From: Triglochin maritima
Taxonomy: Eukaryota; Streptophyta; Magnoliopsida; Alismatales; Juncaginaceae
Direction: 5' to 3'
NCBI GenBank assembly: GCA_963682175.1
Contig: OY821788.1
Span: forward strand, 14,526,001 to 14,590,000
Length of the DNA stretch: 64,000 bases
The notes beneath the pieces were generated by a model. The model did no database searches. It was not told the DNA's origin and was given only the letters and a program-made list of their open reading frames with translations. Made by a program: the position numbers and the translations under genes. The number at the start of each line of letters is the position of its first letter. Position 1 is the stretch's first letter. This document shows positions 1 through 11,956 of this stretch, one piece after another.

Positions 1-339
1 GTGGGCTTTGCTTTCTGGTATTGTTGGTCTTTGATGCGGTTACTCGACTTATTGGAGCTCCGACCCGAATAGAATTGGTAAAATACTCCCCATGATGGTG
101 TGGAGTATTCTGTTTTGCTCTTAGGTCCTTCTGTCTTACATTCAGGTCCTTCTCCCTTGCATCTTGGTCCCTAGATCTCACCATTTAGTCCTTTTTCCCA
201 GCTTTTGGGTCCTTTCATGGCTCTTCTCTTCAAACCTCTTTATTCCTGAAAACTAAACATAAAACTCGTCACGTAGCATTGCTTAGGTGTAAGATAATGG
301 ATATAAGATACAAATATGAGCATGAAATGATGTCAATCA
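1..339 (-). repeat. LTR copy 1 (partial, U3 end)
   Basis: Matches the last 339 bp (plus-strand orientation) of the full LTRs at 4603-6147 and later. It ends in TCAATCA at 339, the minus-strand start (TGATTGA) of the LTR. The rest lies left of the window, so the array extends further. Confidence 0.92.
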
Positions 340-357
340 AATACCCCCACACCTAAG
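340..357 (-). other. Polypurine tract next to the 3' LTR
   Basis: On the minus strand this reads CTTAGGTGTGGGGGTATT directly before the LTR start TGATTGACATC. A G-rich purine tract at this place is where plus-strand DNA synthesis starts in LTR retrotransposons. Identical tracts sit at 6148, 11957 and 17745, and at 49329 in the related element. Confidence 0.8.
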
Positions 358-1974
358 TTTTTGCTAGTCTCGAGCAAAACAAAGAAAGAGAAAAACAAAC
401 GAGAAACAAGAAATCCTAACTCACTTTCGTAGGAATCACGGTTGCACTTAGCACGTGCAACAAGCCGTTAAACCTCTTTGTTGCCAAGGAGGAGGAGTGT
501 TGTCTCCTGAGGGTTTTCAGCGGATATACCCACAAAATCCGAACAAGATGCATTATTCAATCTAGACCTCGACTCGTTGGAAATATTTTGTCGATCAATG
601 GACGCGGTAATGCTACGGGCCGACTCTATATAGGTGATCAGTCCACACCTCTACCCTAATGAACCATTCGTGCAAGTTAAATAAGGAATTATGTGAAAGA
701 CATGGACAACCTCAACATCCTCAAGTGCTACAAAGTGTAAAGTCCATTAAGGTTCTTATTTGCATTATCATATTTTTTTTTTCTTTTTGTTTCTTTTCAC
801 ATTTTTTTTTCTTTTACTTTTTATTAGTTGGAGCTTCATTCTCCCAGGGTCAGGTTCCGTGCATCATTGCCCATGAGGACTTACACTATCACGTACACCT
901 TTCCCCACATCTCCACATAGGGCAATCCCTACCACCCGTGTAACGGGAGTTCGGTCGGCGCATCCCAAGTCAGATGACTCGAAAGCACCAGGCACAAAGT
1001 CCCCTCAGACCTACTTTCCCGAGTGATAGGAGTCGTGCGAGAAGAGAGAACACCTACTCACTTATTTCTTATCTACACATGAACCAAAACCCCTACACTA
1101 ATGTCTCACAACAAGATTTAGAGGGTCCTTGACTACAACAAACTTCCTTAAGTTAACAGACACTAATTATTGACTCATTAGGTTCAGGGTGGACTTCATT
1201 AAATGTTGGAGCACTGAAACCCTATGATTACTCACCCCCAAGGGAAAACTGGGGTGCATCCTAACGACTCGATAAATCCTAAAGCCACGTACTAGATATC
1301 CTAATGCATCAAGTTCAAGACAATTTTGGGAGCTTTCTTTTTACTTTGCCTCTCAACGGTTTTGCATATGCTAAACACACGCAAAACCCACAAAACATTT
1401 TCTTTCGAAAACACCTGAAGATTTTGAAAGAAATGTGAAAATTTTGAAACACTAGGCAAGCAAAAGAAGACAAGTCACCCAAGGATCATGGCAAGCAGAT
1501 ATATCGATATTAAATGCAGCACATTATCATGACCCTAACAATGCAAACAAAAGAAAACAAAATCAAAGGAAAAAGACTCGACTATGTACACACGTAAAAC
1601 ACCCCCTCACACCTACTTCATGCATTGTCCTCAATGAATGCAAGCAAGATACTACATGGATTGATGCATAAAAAGGAGAGATCTCACCAACATGAAGTAC
1701 AAAGGGAAGTGCAAGGTCATGTTGATGGACATAACCCGAATTCCCTCAAAACCTGTGAGATGTTAAAGAAGGGATACAAATACGTGAAAGAAATGGAGCC
1801 CAAATACACAAGGGTTGGGGCTCACAACAATCAATGCTCACTGAAGGAGTCTTTTATTGTACTTTTTTTTCTTCTTTTTTTTCTTTTTTTTTCTTTTTTT
1901 TATATAACTATGTACAAACATAAGTTGCCATCTTCATTTGTCAAAAGACATCAAATGGGAACCTCAAGAGTGGG

Positions 1975-3504
1975 TCAATGCACTTGGAAAGGGAACATGA
2001 CACCACGCGGGGCCAGAATACGCATGCGTGGGCCCCCTTCACAAAGAGCACCAGATGAAATGAGAGGTTCGTGAATTGGACGCAAAGGCGTCTCATTCAA
2101 AGGATCAAACTGAAAGAGCTTGAACCTCTCGAGAGTTTGGGAAGTAAGGGACAACGGAAGAAGAATCTCTCCCGTTGCGGAACTGAAGTTATGATCATCA
2201 ATCCAAACTCTCCAACCAACAGGCTGGTGGGTTGGAACGAGGTCAAGCACCTCGTTATGCATGTCCAACTCACCAGGAGAACAGGAAGTGGGTCTCATAC
2301 CCAAGGTATCCTCCAAGGAACTCCTAATACCCTCATGAGCAATGTAGTTGTTTGATGTTCCATCATTTCCAAGATGATCAGGAACAATAGTGAGAGGCAA
2401 ACTCTCATCAGGTTGTTTGAAATTGAGGGTACTAGGGAGCTCTTGCTCCACCAGAGGTGAGTCCTTAAGAGGCACAACATGAAGATCATGTGGCTCAAGG
2501 GCCACGGGACAAAAAGATAAGGCACAATCCTGTGCCGACTCATAATGAAGCTGGTCCAAGTTATTCTTAATTTGAATCGAATCCTCCACTAAGTGATCGT
2601 GAATTGAAACCCCAAGTCCCTCAGACTGACTAGGAGTTTGACTTTGAAAGGTTGTGCTTTGAATTTGTGGATGTGGTGGTGGTTCGATATTAAAAGAAGA
2701 ATCCTCATGTTGACAAGAAAGGTTACTCTCCTCACATTCACGTAATTTCTGCGACATTTGACTCACTTGCAGTGTCATATTTTGTATGGACTGTTGAGTG
2801 GTTTCCATGAACGTAAGGAAAGTTTGTTTCAAGGAATCAGGTATGCGGTCAACGATGAGGTCCAAGTCAGAGCTTGGGAAATTTTGAGGTTGGGTGTTGA
2901 TTGGCTGAGAATGAGTCCAATGATTTGGAGTGGGGTGTTGGTAGAATTCTGGGTATTCGGGAGGAGGATACTGTGGTGGAAATGAAGTATAAGAATTTGA
3001 ATACGAATTGTCTCCCCACGAATCTATCACTCTCGGATTATACGCGGATGCGTAATGGTCATAATGAGCATTTTGGGAAAATGTATGCTCATACTCAGGC
3101 TCTGGGGGAACATAAGGACATTCCCCGAAATCATGACCACTCAACCCACAATAGTGACACGGTACGACTACTGGAGCCACCGGTGCACCCATGTCATCTA
3201 CCACATGCATGAAAGAGGCCAAAGGTTCTTGTAATGTCTCAGTTTGATGACCAACATATGATCCGACGTAACTAGATGGTGGTCTAGCAGTCGGTGCCTC
3301 TCTCATATTACCCCAATATGAAGATTGCTCAGTCACACAATGAGGATTATCCCAACCATACGGGGTGTTCGTCTGAGCCACCCCAGGTTGCATGGGTCCG
3401 GAGTACCAGGGAGAATCGTCCTGGTCCCAACAGTGATATGGATGGTCGCCCATGTAACCATCCATCTTAAGAAAAACTCTCGAGTCGACCACTCTCACCA
3501 CCAC
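1975..3504 (-). CDS. Gag-derived zinc-knuckle protein, array copy 1 (509 aa)
   Basis: Intact ORF with a CCHC zinc knuckle at C116, C119, H124 and C129 (CX2CX4HX4C), which in Gag proteins binds the element RNA. A Tyr/Pro-rich stretch (about 131-212) and a short amphipathic helix (about 213-258) follow, then an acidic, Ser/Pro-rich linker. The last ~170 residues (motif VGWRVWIDD) also occur in related copies at 41031-41539 and, in shortened form, at 50892-51437. The capsid-like Gag core and the protease present in the element at 47781-59303 are missing, so this is an internally deleted Gag. The ATG chosen gives the longest frame; an in-frame Met at residue 14 is an alternative. Copy 1 alone has Lys at residue 13. 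The function of the C-terminal domain is unknown. Confidence 0.8.
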   Translation of the reverse strand: MVVRVVDSRVFLKMDGYMGDHPYHCWDQDDSPWYSGPMQPGVAQTNTPYGWDNPHCVTEQSSYWGNMREAPTARPPSSYVGSYVGHQTETLQEPLASFMHVVDDMGAPVAPVVVPCHYCGLSGHDFGECPYVPPEPEYEHTFSQNAHYDHYASAYNPRVIDSWGDNSYSNSYTSFPPQYPPPEYPEFYQHPTPNHWTHSQPINTQPQNFPSSDLDLIVDRIPDSLKQTFLTFMETTQQSIQNMTLQVSQMSQKLRECEESNLSCQHEDSSFNIEPPPHPQIQSTTFQSQTPSQSEGLGVSIHDHLVEDSIQIKNNLDQLHYESAQDCALSFCPVALEPHDLHVVPLKDSPLVEQELPSTLNFKQPDESLPLTIVPDHLGNDGTSNNYIAHEGIRSSLEDTLGMRPTSCSPGELDMHNEVLDLVPTHQPVGWRVWIDDHNFSSATGEILLPLSLTSQTLERFKLFQFDPLNETPLRPIHEPLISSGALCEGGPRMRILAPRGVMFPFQVH

Positions 3505-4405
3505 GAGACTAAGCTCGCAAAAAGTGCTCGACTCGACCCTAAAACGCTACCAGAGAGTGTAAAGGGGAGGAGACTATAACGTAGAAGAAGGTGAGAAGAA
3601 GATGACTCAGAGGAGAAGGGAAGAATCCCTAAAGCTAGCGTAGGTAACAGGATCAGGAAGAAGCCTAACAAGCAAGCACGGCTCAAACAATGTAAGGCAA
3701 TGGGTCCTTAAGCTAGACGACGCCTAACTTCGAGGTCACTAGCCTCGACACGCCTCACCTCCCTACAACGAGGACCACAATGCCCAGCAAGTGATACCAG
3801 ATCCGGGGATCCAGTACCTCCTACTATCGACAAGGTAGGCAACGTCGATCAGGTCATGACGGTCTCGACTAGATTACTCTCCTAGTGCGTTCGAATTCCT
3901 TAGGGCCAATGTCTACTTGCTTTTAGTTAAGGCTTTATTAAGAGTGATTTTTGGGGCCAAGGAAAGGGTGATGAAATCCCCCACCTTATCTTTTATGGGA
4001 CAGCCCCTCCTTAGTAGCGATTTGATCCTAGATCTAGCAATCAATCGCTCCAATCAAACACTCTCTCACTATTGTCCTGATGCAAATCCTACTAACTAAT
4101 GCATGGGCATACGAGATGCGTGAATGAGTGTAGGAAATGCGTACCTTACGCCAGCACTCAACAACTGAAATTAAAGCTAAAAGAAAAGACAACTATATGC
4201 TCAAGTCAATACATGATGCGTGACCTAAACAAATAAGAACGTCTAGTCTTTTGCTTTGGATTTTAGGGCCAAGTTGATTAATGGGGGAGTTATTAATGAT
4301 CTGGGAGCAAACCAGAAGTCATAGCATGCAAAATAAGGCTCCCAGATAACAAAAATTACAGCACTAACTAACAGTAAAAAATTCAAGGCCAGAAACTCTC
4401 ACCAG

Positions 4406-4443
4406 GCCGCCAATTGGCGGTCTTCAACCGCTGATTGGCGGTC
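4406..4443. promoter_or_regulatory. Twin GC-rich palindromes in the retrotransposon leader
   Basis: Two copies of the family palindrome: gccgccaattggcggtc at 4406-4422 and an imperfect one with gattggcggtc at 4426-4443. They lie about 140-170 bp downstream (transcript sense) of the primer-binding site and resemble the U3 palindromes at 5740-5778. Each holds ATTGGCGG, which fits the E2F consensus WTTSSCSS. Equivalents lie at the same place in internal copies 2-4 and at 57560-57596 in the related element. Function is inferred. Confidence 0.6.
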
Positions 4444-4578
4444 TGTTTAGCTCTTCTGTTCCCCAAATTTCTCCAGTAGCCTCCCCTTGCTCTGATGGTT
4501 CCCTGAAACTAAGAAAAACTGAAAACAAAAAATTAAAAACCCCTCGAATCGTCCAAACCAATGTCTGGACAGAGCACC

Positions 4579-4596
4579 TCCCCGGCAACGGCACCA
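4579..4596 (-). other. Primer-binding site for tRNA-Asp, copy 1
   Basis: The plus strand equals the 3' end of plant tRNA-Asp(GUC) including CCA (TCCCCGGCAACGGCGCCA) except for A instead of G at 4593. It lies 6 bp from the LTR end. Copies 1-3 share this mismatch; copy 4 is perfect. tRNA-Asp priming is typical of Athila-type elements. Confidence 0.88.
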
Positions 4597-5611
4597 AAAA
4601 CTTGATTGATCTCGTTTTATATTTCTACCGCAAGTGCACGGCCGCGTTGAAGCGGTGGCAAATACGGGTCGTCCACTGGGAGGTGTGTCGACACTTGGTT
4701 CGTGCGAAGGCAAGGGGTAAAGAAAGGAGAAAAGGATTGGTTACACTAAACTACACTACAATGCTATTGGAAATGAAAGATAAGTAATAAAAACTAAACC
4801 CCAAAGGGGGTAGAGAAATAATGTGAACATAAAGAAGTGTGTGTGTGTTCATTAAGCTCCTCACAACATGTAGTGCATGAAATCATAAAACTACATCCAA
4901 CTTTGCCTCTACATGAATTAAGATAAGACTACATCATTAAAACATACAAGACAATAATTGGAATGAAGCTACATGAACTCAAGTATAAAGACTATACCCT
5001 ACTATGCCTCTACATGAATTAAGATTTCACTACATCATTAAAACATACAAGACATTAGCTAAGGTAAAGGTAACAAGAGCACATACATTACAAATTGTGT
5101 TTCCAATATTAACTTCATCCATATCCTAACCTTATCATTCCCCATAAAATAGGTCCACTAATCAAAGCATAAGCTAAGCTTCATTCAAGAGCATTAGCAT
5201 ATCAAAGATAAGAGTGGAGACCCATTAGATGGTTATGGAAATCATATAAAGCTCAATGGATAAAAATAACACACACTTAATACACTACATAATTATATCA
5301 CATATTTCTCCACCCCCCAAATGGGGATGGAACTACTCACTACTCATTACACTACTGATTAGACTAAGTAAAGAAAACATTTAACTAAGATACTAAAATT
5401 ACTAAACAAGAAATTAAACAAAGTAAAGCAACCCACACAAAACAAACAACATAACAAAACAAGATTAAAAGAAACAAATAAACTTTTATTAACAATGACT
5501 CACATTGAAGGTAGCATCCTTCTCCACCTTGAGTTATTGCTTCAAGGCTCACTCCTTAGTAGAGAGAATGCCACCAAACAATGGGTAATTACAATGGAAG
5601 GTGAAGAGTTC

Positions 5612-5619
5612 TATTTATA
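5612..5619 (-). promoter_or_regulatory. LTR promoter TATA box, copy 2
   Basis: Minus-strand TATAAATA preceded by ccatgct, about 530 bp inside the LTR. The same box is kept in all LTRs of this family here (11421-11428, 17230-17237, 23017-23024, 43503-43510, 48815-48822, 58789-58796). Transcription would run leftward through gag. Confidence 0.72.
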
Positions 5620-5739
5620 AGCATGGAAAAAGCTAATCGGGGACAATCCCCCGATGTGGGACTAAACCAATACCAAAAATAGCCTAAACGAACATTAATA
5701 CAAGTCCAGGAGAAATTTCGACGGATCCTGAGCAATATG

Positions 5740-5778
5740 GACCGCCAATTAGCGGTCCAAGACCGCCAATTGGCGGTC
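5740..5778. promoter_or_regulatory. Twin U3 palindromes upstream of the LTR TATA box
   Basis: gaccgccaattagcggtc (5740-5757, one base off perfect) and the perfect 18-bp palindrome GACCGCCAATTGGCGGTC (5761-5778), 121-159 bp upstream of the TATA box. Each arm of the perfect copy reads ATTGGCGG, an E2F-type match (WTTSSCSS), and also contains an inverted CCAAT. Same pair at 11549-11587 and 23145-23183; a single copy at 17358-17375. Confidence 0.65.
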
Positions 5779-7783
5779 CAAAATTGTCGGATCGTGTTGG
5801 AATTTGTTGTGGGCTTTGCTTTCTGGTATTGTTGGTCTTTGATGCGGTTACTCGACTTATTGGAGCTCCGACCCGAATAGAATTGGTAAAATACTCCCCA
5901 TGATGGTGTGGAGTATTCTGTTTTGCTCTTAGGTCCTTCTGTCTTACATTCAGGTCCTTCTCCCTTGCATCTTGGTCCCTAGATCTCACCATTTAGTCCT
6001 TTTTCCCAGCTTTTGGGTCCTTTCATGGCTCTTCTCTTCAAACCTCTTTATTCCTGAAAACTAAACATAAAACTCGTCACGTAGCATTGCTTAGGTGTAA
6101 GATAATGGATATAAGATACAAATATGAGCATGAAATGATGTCAATCAAATACCCCCACACCTAAGTTTTTGCTAGTCTCGAGCAAAACAAAGAAAGAGAA
6201 AAACAAACGAGAAACAAGAAATCCTAACTCACTTTCGTAGGAATCACGGTTGCACTTAGCACGTGCAACAAGCCGTTAAACCTCTTTGTTGCCAAGGAGG
6301 AGGAGTGTTGTCTCCTGAGGGTTTTCAGCGGATATACCCACAAAATCCGAACAAGATGCATTATTCAATCTAGACCTCGACTCGTTGGAAATATTTTGTC
6401 GATCAATGGACGCGGTAATGCTACGGGCCGACTCTATATAGGTGATCAGTCCACACCTCTACCCTAATGAACCATTCGTGCAAGTTAAATAAGGAATTAT
6501 GTGAAAGACATGGACAACCTCAACATCCTCAAGTGCTACAAAGTGTAAAGTCCATTAAGGTTCTTATTTGCATTATCATATATTTTTTTTCTTTTTGTTT
6601 CTTTTCACATTTTTTTTTCTTTTACTTTTTATTAGTTGGAGCTTCATTCTCCCAGGGTCAGGTTCCGTGCATCATTGCCCATGAGGACTTACACTATCAC
6701 GTACACCTTTCCCCACATCTCCACATAGGGCAATCCCTACCACCCGTGTAACGGGAGTTCGGTCGGCGCATCCCAAGTCAGATGACTCGAAAGCACCAGG
6801 CACAAAGTCCCCTCAGACCTACTTTCCCGAGTGATAGGAGCCGTGCGAGAAGAGAGAACACCTACTCACTTATTTCTTATCTACACATGAACCAAAACCC
6901 CTACACTAATGTCTCACAACAAGATTTAGAGGGTCCTTGACTACAACAAACTTCCTTAAGTTAACAGACACGAATTATTGACTCATTAGGTTCAGGGTGG
7001 ACTTCATTAAATGTTGGAGCACTGAAACCCTATGATTACTCACCCCCAAGGGAAAACTGGGGTGCATCCTAACGACTCGATAAATCCTAAAGCCACGTAC
7101 TAGATATCCTAATGCATCAAGTTCAAGACAATTTTGGGAGCTTTCTTTTTACTTTGCCTCTCAACGGTTTTGCATATGCTAAACACACGCAAAACCCACA
7201 AAACATTTTCTTTCGAAAACACCTGAAGATTTTGAAAGAAATGTGAAAATTTTGAAACACTAGGCAAGCAAAAGAAGACAAGTCACCCAAGGATCATGGC
7301 AAGCAGATATATCGATATTAAATGCAGCACACTATCATGACCCTAACAATGCAAACAAAAGAAAACAAAATCAAAGGAAAAAGACTCGACTATGTACACA
7401 CGTAAAACACCCCCTCACACCTACTTCATGCATTGTCCTCAATGAATGCAAGCAAGATACTACATGGATTGATGCATAAAAAGGAGAGATCTCACCAACA
7501 TGAAGTACAAAGGGAAGTGCAAGGTCATGTTGATGGACATAACCCGAATTCCCTCAAAACCTGTGAGATGCTAAAGAAGGGATACAAATACGTGAAAGAA
7601 ATGGAGCCCAAATACACAAGGGTTGGGGCTCACAACAATCAATGCTCACTGAAGGAGTCTTTTATTGTACTTTTTTTTCTTCTTTTTTTTCTTTTTTTTT
7701 TCTTTTTTTTATATAACTATGTACAAACATAAGTTGCCATCTTCATTTGTCAAAAGACATCAAATGGGAACCTCAAGAGTGGG

Positions 7784-9313
7784 TCAATGCACTTGGAAAG
7801 GGAACATGACACCACGCGGGGCCAGAATACGCATGCGTGGGCCCCCTTCACAAAGAGCACCAGATGAAATGAGAGGTTCGTGAATTGGACGCAAAGGCGT
7901 CTCATTCAAAGGATCAAACTGAAAGAGCTTGAACCTCTCGAGAGTTTGGGAAGTAAGGGACAACGGAAGAAGAATCTCTCCCGTTGCGGAACTGAAGTTA
8001 TGATCATCAATCCAAACTCTCCAACCAACAGGCTGGTGGGTTGGAACGAGGTCAAGCACCTCGTTATGCATGTCCAACTCACCAGGAGAACAGGAAGTGG
8101 GTCTCATACCCAAGGTATCCTCCAAGGAACTCCTAATACCCTCATAAGCAATGTAGTTGTTTGATGTTCCATCATTTCCAAGATGATCAGGAACAATAGT
8201 GAGAGGCAAACTCTCATCAGGTTGTTTGAAATTGAGGGTACTAGGGAGCTCTTGCTCCACCAGAGGTGAGTCCTTAAGAGGCACAACATGAAGATCATGT
8301 GGCTCAAGGGCCACGGGACAAAAAGATAAGGCACAATCCTGTGCCGACTCATAATGAAGCTGGTCCAAGTTATTCTTAATTTGAATCGAATCCTCCACTA
8401 AGTGATCGTGAATTGAAACCCCAAGTCCCTCAGACTGACTAGGAGTTTGACTTTGAAAGGTTGTGCTTTGAATTTGTGGATGTGGTGGTGGTTCGATATT
8501 AAAAGAAGAATCCTCATGTTGACAAGAAAGGTTACTCTCCTCACATTCACGTAATTTCTGCGACATTTGACTCACTTGCAGTGTCATATTTTGTATGGAC
8601 TGTTGAGTGGTTTCCATGAACGTAAGGAAAGTTTGTTTCAAGGAATCAGGTATGCGGTCAACGATGAGGTCCAAGTCAGAGCTTGGGAAATTTTGAGGTT
8701 GGGTGTTGATTGGCTGAGAATGAGTCCAATGATTTGGAGTGGGGTGTTGGTAGAATTCTGGGTATTCGGGAGGAGGATACTGTGGTGGAAATGAAGTATA
8801 AGAATTTGAATACGAATTGTCTCCCCACGAATCTATCACTCTCGGATTATACGCGGATGCGTAATGGTCATAATGAGCATTTTGGGAAAATGTATGCTCA
8901 TACTCAGGCTCTGGGGGAACATAAGGACATTCCCCGAAATCATGACCACTCAACCCACAATAGTGACACGGTACGACTACTGGAGCCACCGGTGCACCCA
9001 TGTCATCTACCACATGCATGAAAGAGGCCAAAGGTTCTTGTAATGTCTCAGTTTGATGACCAACATATGATCCGACGTAACTAGATGGTGGTCTAGCAGT
9101 CGGTGCCTCTCTCATATTACCCCAATATGAAGATTGCTCAGTCACACAATGAGGATTATCCCAACCATACGGGGTGTTCGTCTGAGCCACCCCAGGTTGC
9201 ATGGGTCCGGAGTACCAGGGAGAATCGTCCTGGTCCCAACAATGATATGGATGGTCGCCCATGTAACCATCCATCTCAAGAAAAACTCTCGAGTCGACCA
9301 CTCTCACCACCAC
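7784..9313 (-). CDS. Gag-derived zinc-knuckle protein, array copy 2 (509 aa)
   Basis: Same length and frame as copy 1, with zinc knuckle C116-C119-H124-C129 intact. Differences from copy 1: Glu at residue 13 and Tyr instead of His in the IAHEG motif near residue 394. No frameshift or stop in any copy, which fits recent amplification. The capsid-like core and pol are absent as in the other copies. Confidence 0.8.
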   Translation of the reverse strand: MVVRVVDSRVFLEMDGYMGDHPYHCWDQDDSPWYSGPMQPGVAQTNTPYGWDNPHCVTEQSSYWGNMREAPTARPPSSYVGSYVGHQTETLQEPLASFMHVVDDMGAPVAPVVVPCHYCGLSGHDFGECPYVPPEPEYEHTFSQNAHYDHYASAYNPRVIDSWGDNSYSNSYTSFPPQYPPPEYPEFYQHPTPNHWTHSQPINTQPQNFPSSDLDLIVDRIPDSLKQTFLTFMETTQQSIQNMTLQVSQMSQKLRECEESNLSCQHEDSSFNIEPPPHPQIQSTTFQSQTPSQSEGLGVSIHDHLVEDSIQIKNNLDQLHYESAQDCALSFCPVALEPHDLHVVPLKDSPLVEQELPSTLNFKQPDESLPLTIVPDHLGNDGTSNNYIAYEGIRSSLEDTLGMRPTSCSPGELDMHNEVLDLVPTHQPVGWRVWIDDHNFSSATGEILLPLSLTSQTLERFKLFQFDPLNETPLRPIHEPLISSGALCEGGPRMRILAPRGVMFPFQVH

Positions 9314-10387
9314 GAGACTAAGCTCGCAAAAAGTGCTCGACTCGACCCTAAAACGCTACCAGAGAGTGTAAAGGGGAGGAGACTATAACGTAGAAGAAGG
9401 TGAGAAGAAGATGACTCAGAGGAGAAGGGAAGAATCCCTAAAGCTAGCGTAGGTAACAGGATCAGGAAGAAGCCTAACAAGCAAGCACGGCTCAAACAAT
9501 GTAAGGCAATGGGTCCTTAAGCTAGACGACGCCTAACTTCGAGGTCACTAGCCTCGACACGCCTCACCTCCCTACAACGAGGACCACAATGCCCAGCAAG
9601 TGATACCAGATCCGGGGATCCAGTACCTCCTACTATCGACAAGGTAGGCAACGTCGATCAGGTCATGACGGTCTCGACTAGATTACTCTCCTAGTGCGTT
9701 CGAATTCCTTAGGGCCAATGTCTACTTGCTTTTAGTTAAGGCTTTATTAAGAGTGATTTTTGGGGCCAAGGAAAGGGTGATGAAATCCCCCACCTTATCT
9801 TTTATGGGACAGCCCCTCCTTAGTAGCGATTTGATCCTAGATCTAGCAATCAATCGCTCCAATCAAACACTCTCTCACTATTGTCCTGATGCAAATCCTA
9901 CTAACTAATGCATGGGCATACGAGATGCGTGAATGAGTGTAGGAAATGCGTACCTTACGCCAGCACTCAACAACTGAAATTAAAGCTAAAAGAAAAGACA
10001 ACTATATGCTCAAGTCAATACATGATGCGTGACCTAAACAAATAAGAACGTCTAGTCTTTTGCTTTGGATTTTAGGGCCAAGTTGATTAATGGGGGAGTT
10101 ATTAATGATCTGGGAGCAAACCAGAAGTCATAGCATGCAAAATAAGGCTCCCAGATAACAAAAATTACAGCACTAACTAACAGTAAAAAATTCAAGGCCA
10201 GAAACTCTCACCAGGCCGCCAATTGGCGGTCTTCAACCGCTGATTGGCGGTCTGTTTAGCTCTTCTGTTCCCCAAATTTCTCCAGTAGCCTCCCCTTGCT
10301 CTGATGGTTCCCTGAAACTAAGAAAAACTGAAAACAAAAAATTAAAAACCCCTCGAATCGTCCAAACCAATGTCTGGACAGAGCACC

Positions 10388-10405
10388 TCCCCGGCAACGG
10401 CACCA
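10388..10405 (-). other. Primer-binding site for tRNA-Asp, copy 2
   Basis: Same 18-bp site as copy 1 with the same single mismatch (A for G) against tRNA-Asp, 6 bp from the LTR start at 10412. Confidence 0.87.
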
Positions 10406-10411
10406 AAAACT

Positions 10412-11956
10412 TGATTGATCTCGTTTTATATTTCTACCGCAAGTGCACGGCCGCGTTGAAGCGGTGGCAAATACGGGTCGTCCACTGGGAGGTGTGTCGA
10501 CACTTGGTTCGTGCGAAGGCAAGGGGTAAAGAAAGGAGAAAAGGATTGGTTACACTAAACTACACTACAATGCTATTGGAAATGAAAGATAAGTAATAAA
10601 AACTAAACCCCAAAGGGGGTAGAGAAATAATGTGAACATAAAGAAGTGTGTGTGTGTTCATTAAGCTCCTCACAACATGTAGTGCATGAAATCATAAAAC
10701 TACATCCAACTTTGCCTCTACATGAATTAAGATAAGACTACATCATTAAAACATACAAGACAATAATTGGAATGAAGCTACATGAACTCAAGTATAAAGA
10801 CTATACCCTACTATGCCTCTACATGAATTAAGATTTCACTACATCATTAAAACATACAAGACATTAGCTAAGGTAAAGGTAACAAGAGCACATACATTAC
10901 AAATTGTGTTTCCAATATTAACTTCATCCATATCCTAACCTTATCATTCCCCATAAAATAGGTCCACTAATCAAAGCATAAGCTAAGCTTCATTCAAGAG
11001 CATTAGCATATCAAAGATAAGAGTGGAGACCCATTAGATGGTTATGGAAATCATATAAAGCTCAATGGATAAAAATAACACACACTTAATACACTACATA
11101 ATTATATCACATATTTCTCCACCCCCTAAATGGGGATGGAACTACTCACTACTCATTACACTACTGATTAGACTAAGTAAAGAAAACATTTAACTAAGAT
11201 ACTAAAATTACTAAACAAGAAATTAAACAAAGTAAAGCAACCCACACAAAACAAACAACATAACAAAACAAGATTAAAAGAAACAAATAAACTTTTATTA
11301 ACAATAACTCACATTGAAGGTAGCATCCTTCTCCACCTTGAGTTATTGCTTCAAGGCTCACTCCTTAGTAGAGAGAATGCCACCAAACAATGGGTAATTA
11401 CAATGGAAGGTGAAGAGTTCTATTTATAAGCATGGAAAAAGCTAATCGGGGACAATCCCCCGATGTGGGACTAAACCAATACCAAAAATAGCCTAAACGA
11501 ACATTAATACAAGTCCAGGAGAAATTTCGACGGATCCTGAGCAATATGGACCGCCAATTAGCGGTCCAAGACCGCCAATTGGCGGTCCAAAATTGTCGGA
11601 TCGTGTTGGAATTTGTTGTGGGCTTTGCTTTCTGGTATTGTTGGTCTTTGATGCGGTTACTCGACTTATTGGAGCTCCGACCCGAATAGAATTGGTAAAA
11701 TACTCCCCATGATGGTGTGGAGTATTCTGTTTTGCTCTTAGGTCCTTCTGTCTTACATTCAGGTCCTTCTCCCTTGCATCTTGGTCCCTAGATCTCACCA
11801 TTTAGTCCTTTTTCCCAGCTTTTGGGTCCTTTCATGGCTCTTCTCTTCAAACCTCTTTATTCCTGAAAACTAAACATAAAACTCGTCACGTAGCATTGCT
11901 TAGGTGTAAGATAATGGATATAAGATACAAATATGAGCATGAAATGATGTCAATCA
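10412..11956 (-). repeat. LTR copy 3 (1,545 bp)
   Basis: TGATTGA at 10412 to TCAATCA at 11956; TATA box (minus) at 11421-11428; twin palindromes at 11549-11587. Nearly identical to LTR 2; visible differences include cacccc-ctaaatgg near 11126 and aacaataactc near 11301. Confidence 0.92.

Larger units (their letters stand above)
340..4602 (-). mobile_element. Internal region 1 of the array (PBS, leader, gag remnant, 3' non-coding, PPT)
   Basis: 4,263 bp between LTR 1 and LTR 2. On the minus strand it runs: primer-binding site (4579-4596), leader of about 1.07 kb with twin palindromes, the 509-codon ORF (3504-1975), about 1.6 kb of non-coding sequence with oligo-A runs (seen as T runs near 770-820 and 1860-1900), then the polypurine tract. 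No pol domain is found in any frame. This copy has the most private SNPs of the four: for example it reads gtcgtgcgag near 1031 and ccatcttaag near 3463, where copies 2-4 read gccgtgcgag and ccatctcaag. Confidence 0.9.
4603..6147 (-). repeat. LTR copy 2 (1,545 bp)
   Basis: Full LTR bounded by TGATTGA (4603) and TCAATCA (6147). On the minus strand, U3 runs from 6147 to a TATA box at 5619-5612, with twin palindromes at 5740-5778. The minus-strand 3' end (R/U5) carries short repeats such as acatgaattaagat twice (about 4911 and 5011). The AATAAA-like stretch near 5485-5490 is a possible poly(A) signal. It serves as the 5' LTR of internal copy 1 and the 3' LTR of internal copy 2. Confidence 0.92.
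6148..10411 (-). mobile_element. Internal region 2 of the array
   Basis: 4,264 bp, organised as internal region 1 with the polypurine tract at 6148-6165 and the primer site at 10388-10405. It is one base longer because of an extra T in the T-rich tract near 7690. It shares several SNPs with copies 3 and 4 against copy 1 (for example gccgtgcgag near 6840). Confidence 0.9.

Noticed and set aside
1625..2074. 149-codon plus-strand frame in the array with a Phe-rich middle
   Set aside because: It crosses a T-rich simple tract and overlaps the 3' end of the minus-strand ORF; a frameshift in copy 2 changes its length, unlike the Gag-derived ORF.
2901..3212. 103-codon plus-strand frame opposite the gag ORF, present in all four units
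   Set aside because: Pure antisense overlap of the Gag-derived ORF in its Tyr/Pro-rich part; no domain and explained by the codon bias of that part.
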